Shown: positions 41,184 through 49,699 of the stretch, in pieces
Position numbering within the stretch: position 1 is the stretch's first letter
How the letters are laid out: each line of letters begins with the position of its first letter
Assembly: GCA_030430575.1 (NCBI GenBank)
Contig: JAUIKF010000013.1
Coordinates: forward strand, 62,001-126,000
Length of the DNA: 64,000 nucleotides
Direction of reading: 5' to 3'
Source: Bacteroidia bacterium
GTDB taxonomy: Bacteria > Bacteroidota > Bacteroidia > J057
The notes under the pieces: model-generated
Seen by the model: only the letters and a program-made list of their open reading frames with translations
What the model was told of the DNA's origin: nothing
The model's database searches: none
Made by a program: the position numbers and the translations under genes

Positions 41184-41191
41184 TACCTTTG
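41184..41191 (+). promoter_or_regulatory. Putative -7 box (TACCTTTG) of the homogentisate dioxygenase gene
   Basis: Matches TAnnTTTG, giving a leader of about 75 bases before the ATG at 41271. Confidence 0.45.
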
Positions 41192-41270
41192 TACTCGCAT
41201 CTAATTAGGTGTTTTTTCCTTGAAAAAATAGTAAGATTTTCATTTTCACTTTGATTTTAATTCCTTCCAT

Positions 41271-42431
41271 ATGCCTATTTACCATAAACTCGGTTCTTTG
41301 CCCCCAAAACGGCATACCACCTTCAGGAAGCCAGACGGCAATCTGTACTATGAACAATTGTTTGGTACCATCGGATTTGATGGGATGTCTTCCCTTCTAT
41401 ACCATGTCCATCGGCCCACGATGGTGAAGGAAATTCTCAGTTCGACAGATGTTTCACCGAAAATTGCTGTGGAAAAAAACATGGCATCCAGGCTGTTAAA
41501 GGGCTTTCAAGTGCCCCCTCAGGATGACTTTTTGGATAGCAGAGAGGTACTGTTGGTGAATAATGATATCCACATTGGGCTGGCTGCTCCGCGCAAGTCC
41601 ATGACGGACTATTTCTACAAAAACGCCGATGCCGATGAAATGATTTTTGTCCATAAAGGCACAGGCACCCTTCGTACCCTCGTAGGAAATATTCGCTTCG
41701 AATATGGCGATTATCTCATTATCCCTCGCGGCATGATCTATCAAATTGAATTCGACACCGAAGACAATCGCCTGCTTTATGCAGAGTCTTTTCACCCCAT
41801 ATATACGCCCAAGCGCTACCGCAACTGGTTTGGGCAGATGCTGGAGCATTCTCCTTTTTGTGAGCGGGACTATAAACTACCAGAGAACCTGGAGACACAC
41901 GATGAGCAGGGCGAATTTTTGATGAAAATCAAGAAGCAAGGCCAACTGCATGAACTCACGTATGTATCGCATCCGTTTGATGTGGTAGGCTGGGACGGGT
42001 ATAATTTCCCCTATGGCTTTTCCATCCATAACTTCGAACCGATCACGGGCCGTGTGCATCAGCCGCCGCCTGTTCATCAGACGTTTGAGACGTCGACGTT
42101 TGTGGTGTGCTCATTCTGCCCTCGTCTCTACGACTACCACCCACAAGCCATCCCAGCCCCCTACAACCACTCCAACATCGATTCCGATGAAATGCTCTAC
42201 TATGTCGACGGCGACTTCATGAGCCGCAACAACATCGACCAAGGCTACATTACCCTACATCCAGGAGGCATCCCACATGGTCCGCACCCTGGCGCTTACG
42301 AGCGCAGCATCGGCCAGACCGAGACAGCAGAGCTCGCTGTTATGATCGATACCTTTAAGCCGCTGATGATCACGGAGAATGCCCTCAAAATCGATGATGG
42401 GGTGTATTTCCAGAGTTGGCTGGAGCATTAG
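41271..42431 (+). CDS. hmgA: Homogentisate 1,2-dioxygenase
   Basis: A 386-residue cupin-type dioxygenase that opens the ring of homogentisate to maleylacetoacetate, the central step of tyrosine catabolism. The iron ligands of the family can be located: His300 and Glu307 in YNHSNIDSDEMLYYVDG, and His336 in PGGIPHGPHPG. Other family segments are GTIGFDGMSSLLYHVHRPT and YGDYLIIPRGMIYQIEF. It is somewhat shorter than the 430-residue mammalian type, as usual for Bacteroidota. It lies on the same strand as fumarylacetoacetase (44840) with an R-M system between. A promoter-like box is at 41184. Confidence 0.95.
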   Translation: MPIYHKLGSLPPKRHTTFRKPDGNLYYEQLFGTIGFDGMSSLLYHVHRPTMVKEILSSTDVSPKIAVEKNMASRLLKGFQVPPQDDFLDSREVLLVNNDIHIGLAAPRKSMTDYFYKNADADEMIFVHKGTGTLRTLVGNIRFEYGDYLIIPRGMIYQIEFDTEDNRLLYAESFHPIYTPKRYRNWFGQMLEHSPFCERDYKLPENLETHDEQGEFLMKIKKQGQLHELTYVSHPFDVVGWDGYNFPYGFSIHNFEPITGRVHQPPPVHQTFETSTFVVCSFCPRLYDYHPQAIPAPYNHSNIDSDEMLYYVDGDFMSRNNIDQGYITLHPGGIPHGPHPGAYERSIGQTETAELAVMIDTFKPLMITENALKIDDGVYFQSWLEH

Positions 42432-42494
42432 GGGAGGTTGTAAATGGACCATCCTTTGCCTAATTTTAATTGCAAATTAATTGACAATAATTGA

Positions 42495-43208
42495 ATGGAA
42501 TTATCCTCTTATAAAAGTGAAATTGAAGATGCTGTAAAACTATTTTGGATTACCAGAAAAGAGCAAAAAAAATCGGGCAAACAAGAAGATAGAAGTAACC
42601 GAAAAGCTGTTATTGGTGGAAAACAGTTGGACGGATTTATTCAATTGATGTACAAAGTTGCAATTGATAATGGCATACCAGAAGCTTGTATTTATACAAA
42701 AAGCACCAACCTTCCTGGATTTTTTCGACCTACTAAAAATTGGGATTTTGTTGTTATCTCTCCTCAAAACACCTTGATTGCTGCCTTGGAGTTCAAATCA
42801 CAAGTGGGGTCTTTTGGCAATAATTTTAATAACAGGACGGAAGAAGCATTAGGGAGTGCAGTAGACATTTGGACAGCTTACAGAGAAAATGCATTTAGTA
42901 CACAAATAGCGCCCTGGCTTGGATATTTAATGGTATTAGAGAAGGCTGAAAAGTCTACAAAGTCCATTGGCATATCTTCGCCGAATTTTGATGTATTCGA
43001 AGAATTTATTGGGAGTTCATATTTAGATAGGTATGATTTATTATGCAAGAGATTAATGACAGAACGACATTATAATGCAGCATCTGTGATATGGACCAAA
43101 GAAGATTACAGTTTTGGAGATACTAGTTCCATTACTTCCATTCATACTTTTTTGAATAGTTTTATCGGCCATATTTTGGGCCAATCAATGGCTTTTAATA
43201 ATGATTGA
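42495..43208 (+). CDS. PaeR7I/XhoI-type restriction endonuclease
   Basis: A 237-residue protein of the PaeR7I family, type II enzymes recognising CTCGAG in characterised members. The nuclease core is NWDFVVI (Asp84) and LIAALEFKSQVGSFGNNFNNR (Glu99, Lys101), giving the PD-(D/E)xK pattern; family motifs include SNRKAVIGGKQLDGF near the N-terminus and EEALGSAVDIWTAYREN. Its last 8 bases overlap the start of the methyltransferase gene (ATGATTGA), a tight operon. Both genes are strikingly AT-rich compared with the metabolic genes around them, which suggests recent transfer. Sequence specificity is inferred from the family. Confidence 0.9.
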   Translation: MELSSYKSEIEDAVKLFWITRKEQKKSGKQEDRSNRKAVIGGKQLDGFIQLMYKVAIDNGIPEACIYTKSTNLPGFFRPTKNWDFVVISPQNTLIAALEFKSQVGSFGNNFNNRTEEALGSAVDIWTAYRENAFSTQIAPWLGYLMVLEKAEKSTKSIGISSPNFDVFEEFIGSSYLDRYDLLCKRLMTERHYNAASVIWTKEDYSFGDTSSITSIHTFLNSFIGHILGQSMAFNND

Positions 43209-44832
43209 CAAATTAGGACGAGGGAGTATTTACACCAAAAGAGAAGTTGTTGAGTTTATGCTTGACAAGGTAGGCTATATTGAAACTAAAGATCTCTCAA
43301 AAATAAAAATTCTTGAACCCTCATCTGGAAATGGTGCTTTTGTAATAGAAATAACTAGAAGACTATTTGAGTCATCAAAGCTCTTTGGATTTGATTTATT
43401 AAAAGCGTTGGAGAACCTATTTTTTGTAGAGATTGATCATTTAAAAATAAAGGAAATAAAGTCCCATATTTCCTCCCTTTTTGGCTTCTCTGCAAAAGAG
43501 ATAGAATATATTCATTTTTTCAATGAAGACTTCCTAATATTAGAGGATTTACCCGAGTTTGATTTAGTAATTGGAAATCCTCCTTATGTTCGTTGGGATA
43601 ACATTATACCAGAAAACAGACAAGTTTATAAAAAACGATTTAGTTCATTTAGTGGCCGGTCAGATATTTATATTCCCTTTTTTGAAAAAAGCCTATTACA
43701 GTTAGCACCCGAAGGCATTCTTAGTTTTATATGCTCAAATAGATGGTATAAATCATCCTATGGTAAAAAATTAAGAAAAATAATATCTCAGAATTTCCAA
43801 GTAAATAGTGTCATTGATATGGAAAAGGCACAGCCATTTCAAGAAAATGTTACTGCCTATCCGTCCATTATCAATATACAGAATAAATTACCCAATTCTT
43901 CCTTAACAAATTATGGTTGCATTGATCGTATTGCAGAATTGGGTAAAGAGGAAGTGAAATTTTCACATAAGTATCAAATAACATACAATAGTGATTCACG
44001 GTGGTTTGTTGATTATGATATTGCGATTGAAAACAGGAAATATTATGCTAAAATAACTGCCCTTGGATTTGAAATTGGGATTGGGATTGCAACAGGTAAA
44101 GATTCCGTATTTATCAGTGATGATTTTCATGGTAAAATAGAAGAAGAACTTCTCGTACCATTGCTTAAAAACACACACCTAAAAGGAGATGTTTTTATGG
44201 ACTCTTCTTTGATGGTGATTGATTGTATGGATGAAAAAGGAAAATTAATAGACTTAAATAATTACCCTCTTGCAAAAAAGTATTTTAGTGACCATAAAGA
44301 AACCCTCCAGAAAAGGCATATTGCAAAAAAACATCCTTCTAATTGGTATCGAACCATCGATAAGATCAAGAAAGACTTGATAGCTAAACCTAAGATTTTG
44401 CTGCCTGATATTAGTGGGAATAAACAGATATTCATTGACTTTGGAAATTATTATCCCCATCACAATCTTTACTATATCACTGCTAAAAATGATCTTTCGT
44501 TAGAGGCATTGGCAGGAATATTAATGTCTGATTTTGTCCGCTCTCAACTTCTATTACTAAGCAGTCAAATGAATGGCGGCTATCCTAGATGGCAAAGTCA
44601 AAATCTAAAAAGTTTGCTTATTCCCAATGTAACCAAACTAAAAAAAGACTGGATTTCCAATATGGTTACAGCATATAACTCCAATGATTTAGTAGAAATC
44701 AATAGATTAATGCAGTTTGAAATAATCCAAAACGAGTTCCAAGATTCAGGGCAACTTGTATTATTTGATCCTGAATCTACCTATAAAGTAAGTGACCCCC
44801 TATTTATCAATCAATCAACCCATAATCACTAA
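43201..44832 (+). CDS. N6-adenine DNA methyltransferase of the PaeR7I/XhoI-type system
   Basis: A 543-residue class I methyltransferase. Motif I (SAM binding) is ILEPSSGNGAFV at about residues 38-49; the catalytic motif IV is NPPYVRW at 126-132. C-terminal residues about 280-520 form the target recognition region (GIGIATGKDSVFI, ILLPDISGNKQIFIDFG). It protects the host DNA from its cognate endonuclease, encoded 8 bp overlapping upstream. No controller (C) protein gene is present, so expression order must be set by the overlap or translational coupling. AT-rich like its partner. The stop is seven bases before fumarylacetoacetase. Confidence 0.9.
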   Translation: MIDKLGRGSIYTKREVVEFMLDKVGYIETKDLSKIKILEPSSGNGAFVIEITRRLFESSKLFGFDLLKALENLFFVEIDHLKIKEIKSHISSLFGFSAKEIEYIHFFNEDFLILEDLPEFDLVIGNPPYVRWDNIIPENRQVYKKRFSSFSGRSDIYIPFFEKSLLQLAPEGILSFICSNRWYKSSYGKKLRKIISQNFQVNSVIDMEKAQPFQENVTAYPSIINIQNKLPNSSLTNYGCIDRIAELGKEEVKFSHKYQITYNSDSRWFVDYDIAIENRKYYAKITALGFEIGIGIATGKDSVFISDDFHGKIEEELLVPLLKNTHLKGDVFMDSSLMVIDCMDEKGKLIDLNNYPLAKKYFSDHKETLQKRHIAKKHPSNWYRTIDKIKKDLIAKPKILLPDISGNKQIFIDFGNYYPHHNLYYITAKNDLSLEALAGILMSDFVRSQLLLLSSQMNGGYPRWQSQNLKSLLIPNVTKLKKDWISNMVTAYNSNDLVEINRLMQFEIIQNEFQDSGQLVLFDPESTYKVSDPLFINQSTHNH

Positions 44833-44839
44833 TCTCCCC

Positions 44840-46084
44840 ATGTCAAATCTTACCTCCTGGGTCCCAGTGGCCTCAGATTCAGACTTTAGCATATACAACC
44901 TGCCTTATGGCATTTTCTCTGCCCATGGCAACGGCCCGCGCGTAGGCGTGGCCATCGGCGATCAGATCGTAGACCTCGCAGCATTGGCTGATACAGGCTT
45001 TTTTGATCTATGGACGACTCAGCGCGATGTCTTCCATCAGTCGACCCTGAATGCGTTTATTGGGCTTGGGAAAGCCATTACATCCGCCATACGACTGGCG
45101 CTTCAAGAAATGCTTTGCGATGCAGACACAACTCTCAAAGATCACGCTGGATTGCTGGTGGCTCAGGCAGATGCGAACATGCATATGCCAGTGAGTGTAG
45201 GTGACTACACCGACTTTTACTCTAGCATCGAGCACGCTACGAATGTCGGCATGATGTTCCGTGACCCTGCGAATGCGCTCTTGCCCAACTGGCGACATAT
45301 CCCAGTGGGTTACCATGGGCGGGCTTCATCCATCGCCGTCAGTGGTACGCCCTTTCACCGTCCCAAAGGGCAGGTGATGCCCAAAGACGCCACAGCACCG
45401 GTCTTCCAACCTTCTGGAAGATTGGATTTTGAATTGGAAATGGCATTTGTTGTGGGGAAAGACACCCAGATTGGAGATACCCTAACGACTGCAAACGCCG
45501 AAGACTATATTTTTGGCTTGGCCTTGTTTAATGACTGGTCAGCGCGTGACATCCAAAAGTGGGAATATGTGCCGTTAGGGCCGTTTTTGGGGAAAAACTT
45601 CTTCTCTTCTGTCTCCCCATGGATCGTGCCGCTGGAAGCATTTGATGACTTCCGCGTCCCAGGCCCAGCCCAAGAACCTGCTGTCCTTCCCTACCTTCAA
45701 TACGAAGGCGACCGCAACATCGACATCAAGCTTGACGTCATTATCACCCCTGAAGGCGGTGAAGAGAACGTCGTCAGCCGCTCCAATTTCCAATACATGT
45801 ATTGGAACATGGCACAGCAACTCACCCATCATACCATCAATGGCTGTAACATCCAGATAGGTGATATGATGGCCTCTGGTACGATCAGTGGGAAAGATGA
45901 ATCATCTTACGGCTCCATGCTTGAAATCGCATGGGCAGGAAGCAAACCAGTTACCCTTTCAGACGGTTCCACCCGTGTCTTCATCAAGGACCATGACACA
46001 GTCACCATGCGTGGCTACGCCGAGAAAGACGGCAAGCGCGTAGGATTTGGAGAAGTGAGCAATAAGGTGTTACCAGCACGGTAG
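44840..46084 (+). CDS. fahA: Fumarylacetoacetase
   Basis: A 414-residue enzyme that splits fumarylacetoacetate to fumarate and acetoacetate, the last step of tyrosine degradation. The start at 44840 (MSNLTSWVPVASDSDF) matches the family; an upstream Met at 44792 lies inside the methyltransferase gene. Conserved stretches: YTDFYSSIEHATNVGMMFR, GYHGRASSIAVSGTP (catalytic His region), GRLDFELEMAFVVGK, DWSARDIQKWEYVPLGPFLGKNF (metal Asp), and the C-terminal DMMASGTISGKDESSYGSMLE. It would be expected to be next to hmgA; the R-M genes separate the two. The downstream block is a GC-rich repeat. Confidence 0.96.
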   Translation: MSNLTSWVPVASDSDFSIYNLPYGIFSAHGNGPRVGVAIGDQIVDLAALADTGFFDLWTTQRDVFHQSTLNAFIGLGKAITSAIRLALQEMLCDADTTLKDHAGLLVAQADANMHMPVSVGDYTDFYSSIEHATNVGMMFRDPANALLPNWRHIPVGYHGRASSIAVSGTPFHRPKGQVMPKDATAPVFQPSGRLDFELEMAFVVGKDTQIGDTLTTANAEDYIFGLALFNDWSARDIQKWEYVPLGPFLGKNFFSSVSPWIVPLEAFDDFRVPGPAQEPAVLPYLQYEGDRNIDIKLDVIITPEGGEENVVSRSNFQYMYWNMAQQLTHHTINGCNIQIGDMMASGTISGKDESSYGSMLEIAWAGSKPVTLSDGSTRVFIKDHDTVTMRGYAEKDGKRVGFGEVSNKVLPAR

Positions 46085-46327
46085 GAGACCGCTCGGGCTT
46101 CGAAGACTCGCCCTCGCTGCGAGAGGCGAGACCGTTCAGGGCTAAAGCCCTTCACTGCGAGACTTGTGCTGAGCTTGCCGAAGTACCGCTCGAAGACTCG
46201 CTGCGGGACAAGAAAAAAACTGCCTTTAGTCTCAAAGCGAGGCGAGTCTTCGAGCCGAGCGGTCTCGCCTCCCGCAGTGAGCCCTTTAGGGCGAACGGTC
46301 TCGCAACGAAGTGATCTATTTCTAATT
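46085..46327. repeat. GC-rich dispersed block with CTCGCTGCGAG and GAGTCTTCGAGCCGAGCG motifs (copy 1)
   Basis: Contains several inverted repeats, among them GACCGCTCGGGCTTCGAAGA near the left end against GTCTTCGAGCCGAGCGGTCT near the right, and AGGGCTAAAGCCCT. Homologous to 54050-54285. An open frame through it merges with the next gene but is not coding. Confidence 0.85.
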
Positions 46328-48313
46328 ATGAACAAACAACTCTGGCAACCCACCCAAGCATTTATTGATCAATCCAACCTCAAGCACTATGAGCAGTGGT
46401 TGTTAAAGGAAAAAGGATTATCCTTTGCTTCTTATGCTGAGCTATGGAAATGGTCAACGACTGAGATAGCAGATTTCTGGGAGAGCATTTGGCAGTATTT
46501 TCAGGTGAAATCTTATACCCCCTATACAGAAGTGCTGTCTGGTGGGGAAATGCCTGATACCGAATGGTTTAAAGGGGCTACGCTTAATTACGCTGAGCAT
46601 ATTTTCAGGAAGGCCAGTGATACTAGGCCTGCCTTGATCTTTCAGAATGAAACGGGCGTGGCCCAAGAGATCTCTTGGGCAGAACTGACAAAGAAAGTGG
46701 TCGCGATGCGCCACTATTTGCAGACCCTTGGCATAGACCAAGGCGATAGGGTAGTGGCCTACCTCCCCAATATCCCAGAAGCGAATATCGCTTTCCTCGC
46801 GGTGAATTCGCTGGGTGCGATCTGGTCCTGCTGCTCGCCAGACTTTGGTGTGAACACGGTTATCGACCGCTTTTCTCAAATTGAACCCAAGGTCTTTATC
46901 GCTGCTGACGGCTATACCTACAACCAGAAGCCCTTTAGCCGTCTTAGTGAAATTGGACAAATTCGCTCCCAAATTCCCTCAATTACACAGACCATTTTTA
47001 TCCCTTACCTCGATCAAAGCCTTGGCAATCAAGGAGAAAATACCATTCTATGGGATGAGGTGATGAAAGGGTTTGGTGATGGGCAAACACTCAGTTTTAC
47101 CCCTGTACCCTTTGATCATCCTATTTGGGTGCTTTATTCATCTGGAACGACCGGTAAACCCAAGGCTATCACACATTCTCACGGTGGGATGTTATTGGAA
47201 CATTTCAAATACATGGCCTTTCATAACGATGCCCACGAAGGAGAGAACTTCTTCTGGTTTTCAACCACGGGGTGGATGATGTGGAACTTTTTGCAAGCGA
47301 GTATGCTCGTAGGCGCTACGCCCGTCATTTTTGATGGAAGCCCTGGCTATCCTAGCATTAATGTCCTATGGGAAATGGCAGAGAAGTTGCCGATTCACCA
47401 TTTTGGGACCAGTGCGCCGTACTTGGTCGCTTGTATGAAAAAGGAACTTTCGCCTGGAAAGACCTATGACCTATCCAACCTCAGGTCTATCGGCTCTACA
47501 GGAGCGCCATTGCCGCCTGAGGCATTTGATTGGGTCTATGAGCATGTCTCTTCAGACGTTTGGCTGTGTTCCATGAGTGGCGGCACAGACGTGTGTACCG
47601 CTTTTGTAGGGGGATGTCCTTACGAACCCGTCTACCGAGGTTCCATTCAGTGCAGAGGCCTTGGCTGTGCGCTAGAGGCGTATGGAGACGATGGTCAGCC
47701 GGTAATAAATAGCTTAGGGGAAATGGTCATCGAACAGCCTATGCCTTCCATGCCCATTTACTTTTGGAACGATGACAATAAGGTGCGATATCGGAGTAGT
47801 TATTTTGAGGAATATCCAGGCAAATGGCGTCATGGAGATTGGATTCACTTATATGAAAATGGCTCTCTGATCATCCAAGGCCGCTCGGACGCGACGCTTA
47901 ACCGCAAAGGCATCCGTATAGGTACAGCAGAAATTTATGCTGTACTTGATGGCATTACAGGTCTGGCTGACAGCATGGTGCTCAACCTTGAGAAGGAAGG
48001 TGGAGATGACGTGATGCCCTTATTTGTAGTGTTGGAAGAGGGGAAAACCCTTTCGGAGGAAATGAAAAAAGCCATCAATTCAGCGCTACGAAAACATTGC
48101 TCCCCACGCCACGTCCCTGACTTTATCGAAGCTGTATCGGGCATTCCTTATACCCTGAGTGGTAAAAAGATGGAGGTTCCCGTGAAAAAGATTTTGATGG
48201 GAATGGATGCAGGCAAAAATATGAACAAGGACGCCGTCCGCAACCCAGAGGCAATTGCCTTTTTTATGGAATATGCGAAATCGTTTCGCAAACGATATTT
48301 GGGCGCGTCGTAG
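46328..48313 (+). CDS. Acetoacetate-CoA ligase
   Basis: A 661-residue adenylate-forming enzyme that activates acetoacetate to acetoacetyl-CoA, allowing the tyrosine product to enter central metabolism. From the ATG at 46328 (MNKQLWQPTQAFIDQ), the family N-terminus is normal. Motifs: LYSSGTTGKPKAITHSHGG (A3/P-loop), TTGWMMWNFLQASMLVGATPV, GSTGAPLPPEAFDWVYE, WLCSMSGGTDVCTAFVGG, and the A10 lysine in YTLSGKKMEVPVKK. It follows fumarylacetoacetase, which makes its substrate, across a repeat block of about 240 bp. The stop codon TAG is part of a GTAGAGACG palindrome. Confidence 0.94.
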   Translation: MNKQLWQPTQAFIDQSNLKHYEQWLLKEKGLSFASYAELWKWSTTEIADFWESIWQYFQVKSYTPYTEVLSGGEMPDTEWFKGATLNYAEHIFRKASDTRPALIFQNETGVAQEISWAELTKKVVAMRHYLQTLGIDQGDRVVAYLPNIPEANIAFLAVNSLGAIWSCCSPDFGVNTVIDRFSQIEPKVFIAADGYTYNQKPFSRLSEIGQIRSQIPSITQTIFIPYLDQSLGNQGENTILWDEVMKGFGDGQTLSFTPVPFDHPIWVLYSSGTTGKPKAITHSHGGMLLEHFKYMAFHNDAHEGENFFWFSTTGWMMWNFLQASMLVGATPVIFDGSPGYPSINVLWEMAEKLPIHHFGTSAPYLVACMKKELSPGKTYDLSNLRSIGSTGAPLPPEAFDWVYEHVSSDVWLCSMSGGTDVCTAFVGGCPYEPVYRGSIQCRGLGCALEAYGDDGQPVINSLGEMVIEQPMPSMPIYFWNDDNKVRYRSSYFEEYPGKWRHGDWIHLYENGSLIIQGRSDATLNRKGIRIGTAEIYAVLDGITGLADSMVLNLEKEGGDDVMPLFVVLEEGKTLSEEMKKAINSALRKHCSPRHVPDFIEAVSGIPYTLSGKKMEVPVKKILMGMDAGKNMNKDAVRNPEAIAFFMEYAKSFRKRYLGAS

Positions 48314-48357
48314 AGACGTTGGATTCCAACGTCTCTACGCGCGCATCCGTCTCTACG
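48309..48357. repeat. GTAGAGACG palindrome spanning two convergent stop codons
   Basis: CGTAGAGACGTTGGA (48309-48323) pairs with TCCAACGTCTCTACG (48325-48339); a third half-site CGTCTCTACG lies at 48348-48357. The TAG stop of the ligase and the TAG stop of the convergent MFS gene both fall in CGTAGAGACG sequences. It may double as a bidirectional terminator. Confidence 0.9.
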
Positions 48358-49582
48358 ACGGAATCATCCTAGCCAATACATTGCAAAGCACGGTAGACAC
48401 CAGCATCATTGCCACCACAGGCACCAATGTTTCATCAAACATTAACCCCGAAATAGCCCCCAAAATTCCCCCCATCGTCAAAAGCAAAGACGATGTCAGT
48501 GAGGAAGCGCTTCCGCTTCTTTTGTCAAAATAGCTGATATAAACAGCTGTGGAAGAGGGATTGATCAGGCCCACTGTACCTACAGACAGGGCGATCAGCA
48601 AAGCTACGACATACAAATGCGGTTCCGCAGGTAACCAAACTGCCAGTAATAACAGGGTGGTCATCGCCAATTGAATCAGGGCACCTGTGCGGAAAATGCG
48701 CTGCGCGCCCAAGCGCATCATATTGCGCATGGTAAAGAGGGTGGCACCCATCATGAAGAGGACACTCGCCCCAAAAAACAAGGAAAAAACCTTTTCCGAC
48801 ACCCCAAAATACTCCATGTAGACAAAGGAAGAATTGGTGAGGAAAACCATCATCACACCTGCGGAGAAGGAAGTGGCAAAGGCATACATAATGGCGATGG
48901 GTTTGCCCAAATGTTTGAAGGTGATGACTTCGAGGTATTGGGGAAAAATAGCTACAAGCGAAAGCTTGTCTTTGGGGCCTTTTCGCGATTCGGGGATAAG
49001 GAAATAGAACCATGCGGCCATAAAGGCACCATAGGCAATCAAAAATCCAAAGATGGTCTGCCAGCCAAAATCCACCATAAATGCGCCCATCGAGGGTGCT
49101 ATCACTGGGGCGATGAGCATGATCATCATGACCACAGCAAACTTCCGTCCTGCCTCCTTCGGCCCATAAATATCGCGCAAGGATGCGAGGCAGATCACGG
49201 TGGCAAATCCCCCGCCAATAGCTTGCAAAAAGCGCAGGACAAGAATCTCTTCCACAGTCGTCACAAAGACGATGCCCAGGCAACACAATACATAGACAGA
49301 AATCCCTATCAGCCCCACAGGTTTACGTCCTATCTGGTCCGAAATCGGTCCGCCAAGAAATTGCCCGATGGCATATCCTATCAGGAAGGCACTTACGGTA
49401 TTGTTCATCGCGACGATGCCTGCGCCGAAGGCATCAGCCATTTCTGGAATCGCTGGCAAGTACATATCTAGCCCAAATGGCCCCAAGGCAGCTAATGCTC
49501 CGTAGAAGGGCAAAAAGTACTTTTTGGGCGGTGCTGATTCTGAAAGAGGGGCGGTTTCTGTGAGTGAGGAGGTTGCTGGCAT
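48353..49582 (-). CDS. Bcr/CflA-family MFS multidrug efflux transporter
   Basis: A 409-residue major facilitator with 12 membrane segments. Bcr/CflA marks: LGPFGLDMYLPAIPEMADAF at the first helix, GQFLGGPISDQIGRKPVGLIG (motif A), and LRFLQAIGGGFATVICLASLRDIYG. The start at 49582 (MPATSS) gives a normal short N-terminus; a Met ten residues earlier lies in the repeat near 49600. Members export drugs or metabolites by proton antiport. It is convergent with the acetoacetate-CoA ligase gene and shares a repeat with it at the ends. It may export aromatic compounds of the pathway, but nothing shows this. Confidence 0.9.
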   Translation of the reverse strand: MPATSSLTETAPLSESAPPKKYFLPFYGALAALGPFGLDMYLPAIPEMADAFGAGIVAMNNTVSAFLIGYAIGQFLGGPISDQIGRKPVGLIGISVYVLCCLGIVFVTTVEEILVLRFLQAIGGGFATVICLASLRDIYGPKEAGRKFAVVMMIMLIAPVIAPSMGAFMVDFGWQTIFGFLIAYGAFMAAWFYFLIPESRKGPKDKLSLVAIFPQYLEVITFKHLGKPIAIMYAFATSFSAGVMMVFLTNSSFVYMEYFGVSEKVFSLFFGASVLFMMGATLFTMRNMMRLGAQRIFRTGALIQLAMTTLLLLAVWLPAEPHLYVVALLIALSVGTVGLINPSSTAVYISYFDKRSGSASSLTSSLLLTMGGILGAISGLMFDETLVPVVAMMLVSTVLCNVLARMIPS

Positions 49583-49599
49583 GGATGGAATAAAATGAA

Positions 49600-49690
49600 A
49601 AATAATGAACAAGGAATAAAAAAGTGAAAAGTGAAGAATCTGTAGGACTACTTTTTACTTCCTTGTTCGTTATTCCTTGTTTTTACTTTT
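49600..49690. repeat. GAACAAGG-family inverted repeat
   Basis: AATAATGAACAAGGAATAAA at 49599 is mirrored by CCTTGTTCGTTATTCCTTG at 49662-49680. Between the MFS and oxidoreductase genes; same family as 7549-7671. Confidence 0.75.
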
Positions 49691-49699
49691 TCTTAAAAA

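Larger units (their letters stand above)
40993..41270. other. Divergent intergenic region before the homogentisate dioxygenase gene
   Basis: Holds a 14-bp-arm inverted repeat (41059-41100) and a promoter-like box at 41184-41191; nothing else identified. Confidence 0.6.

Noticed and set aside
46166-46327. 54-residue extension of acetoacetate-CoA ligase
   Set aside because: It lies in a GC-rich repeat; the family N-terminus begins at 46328.
48671-49471. Plus-strand frame of 266 codons opposite the MFS gene
   Set aside because: His/Lys-rich composition typical for the antisense of a membrane protein gene.
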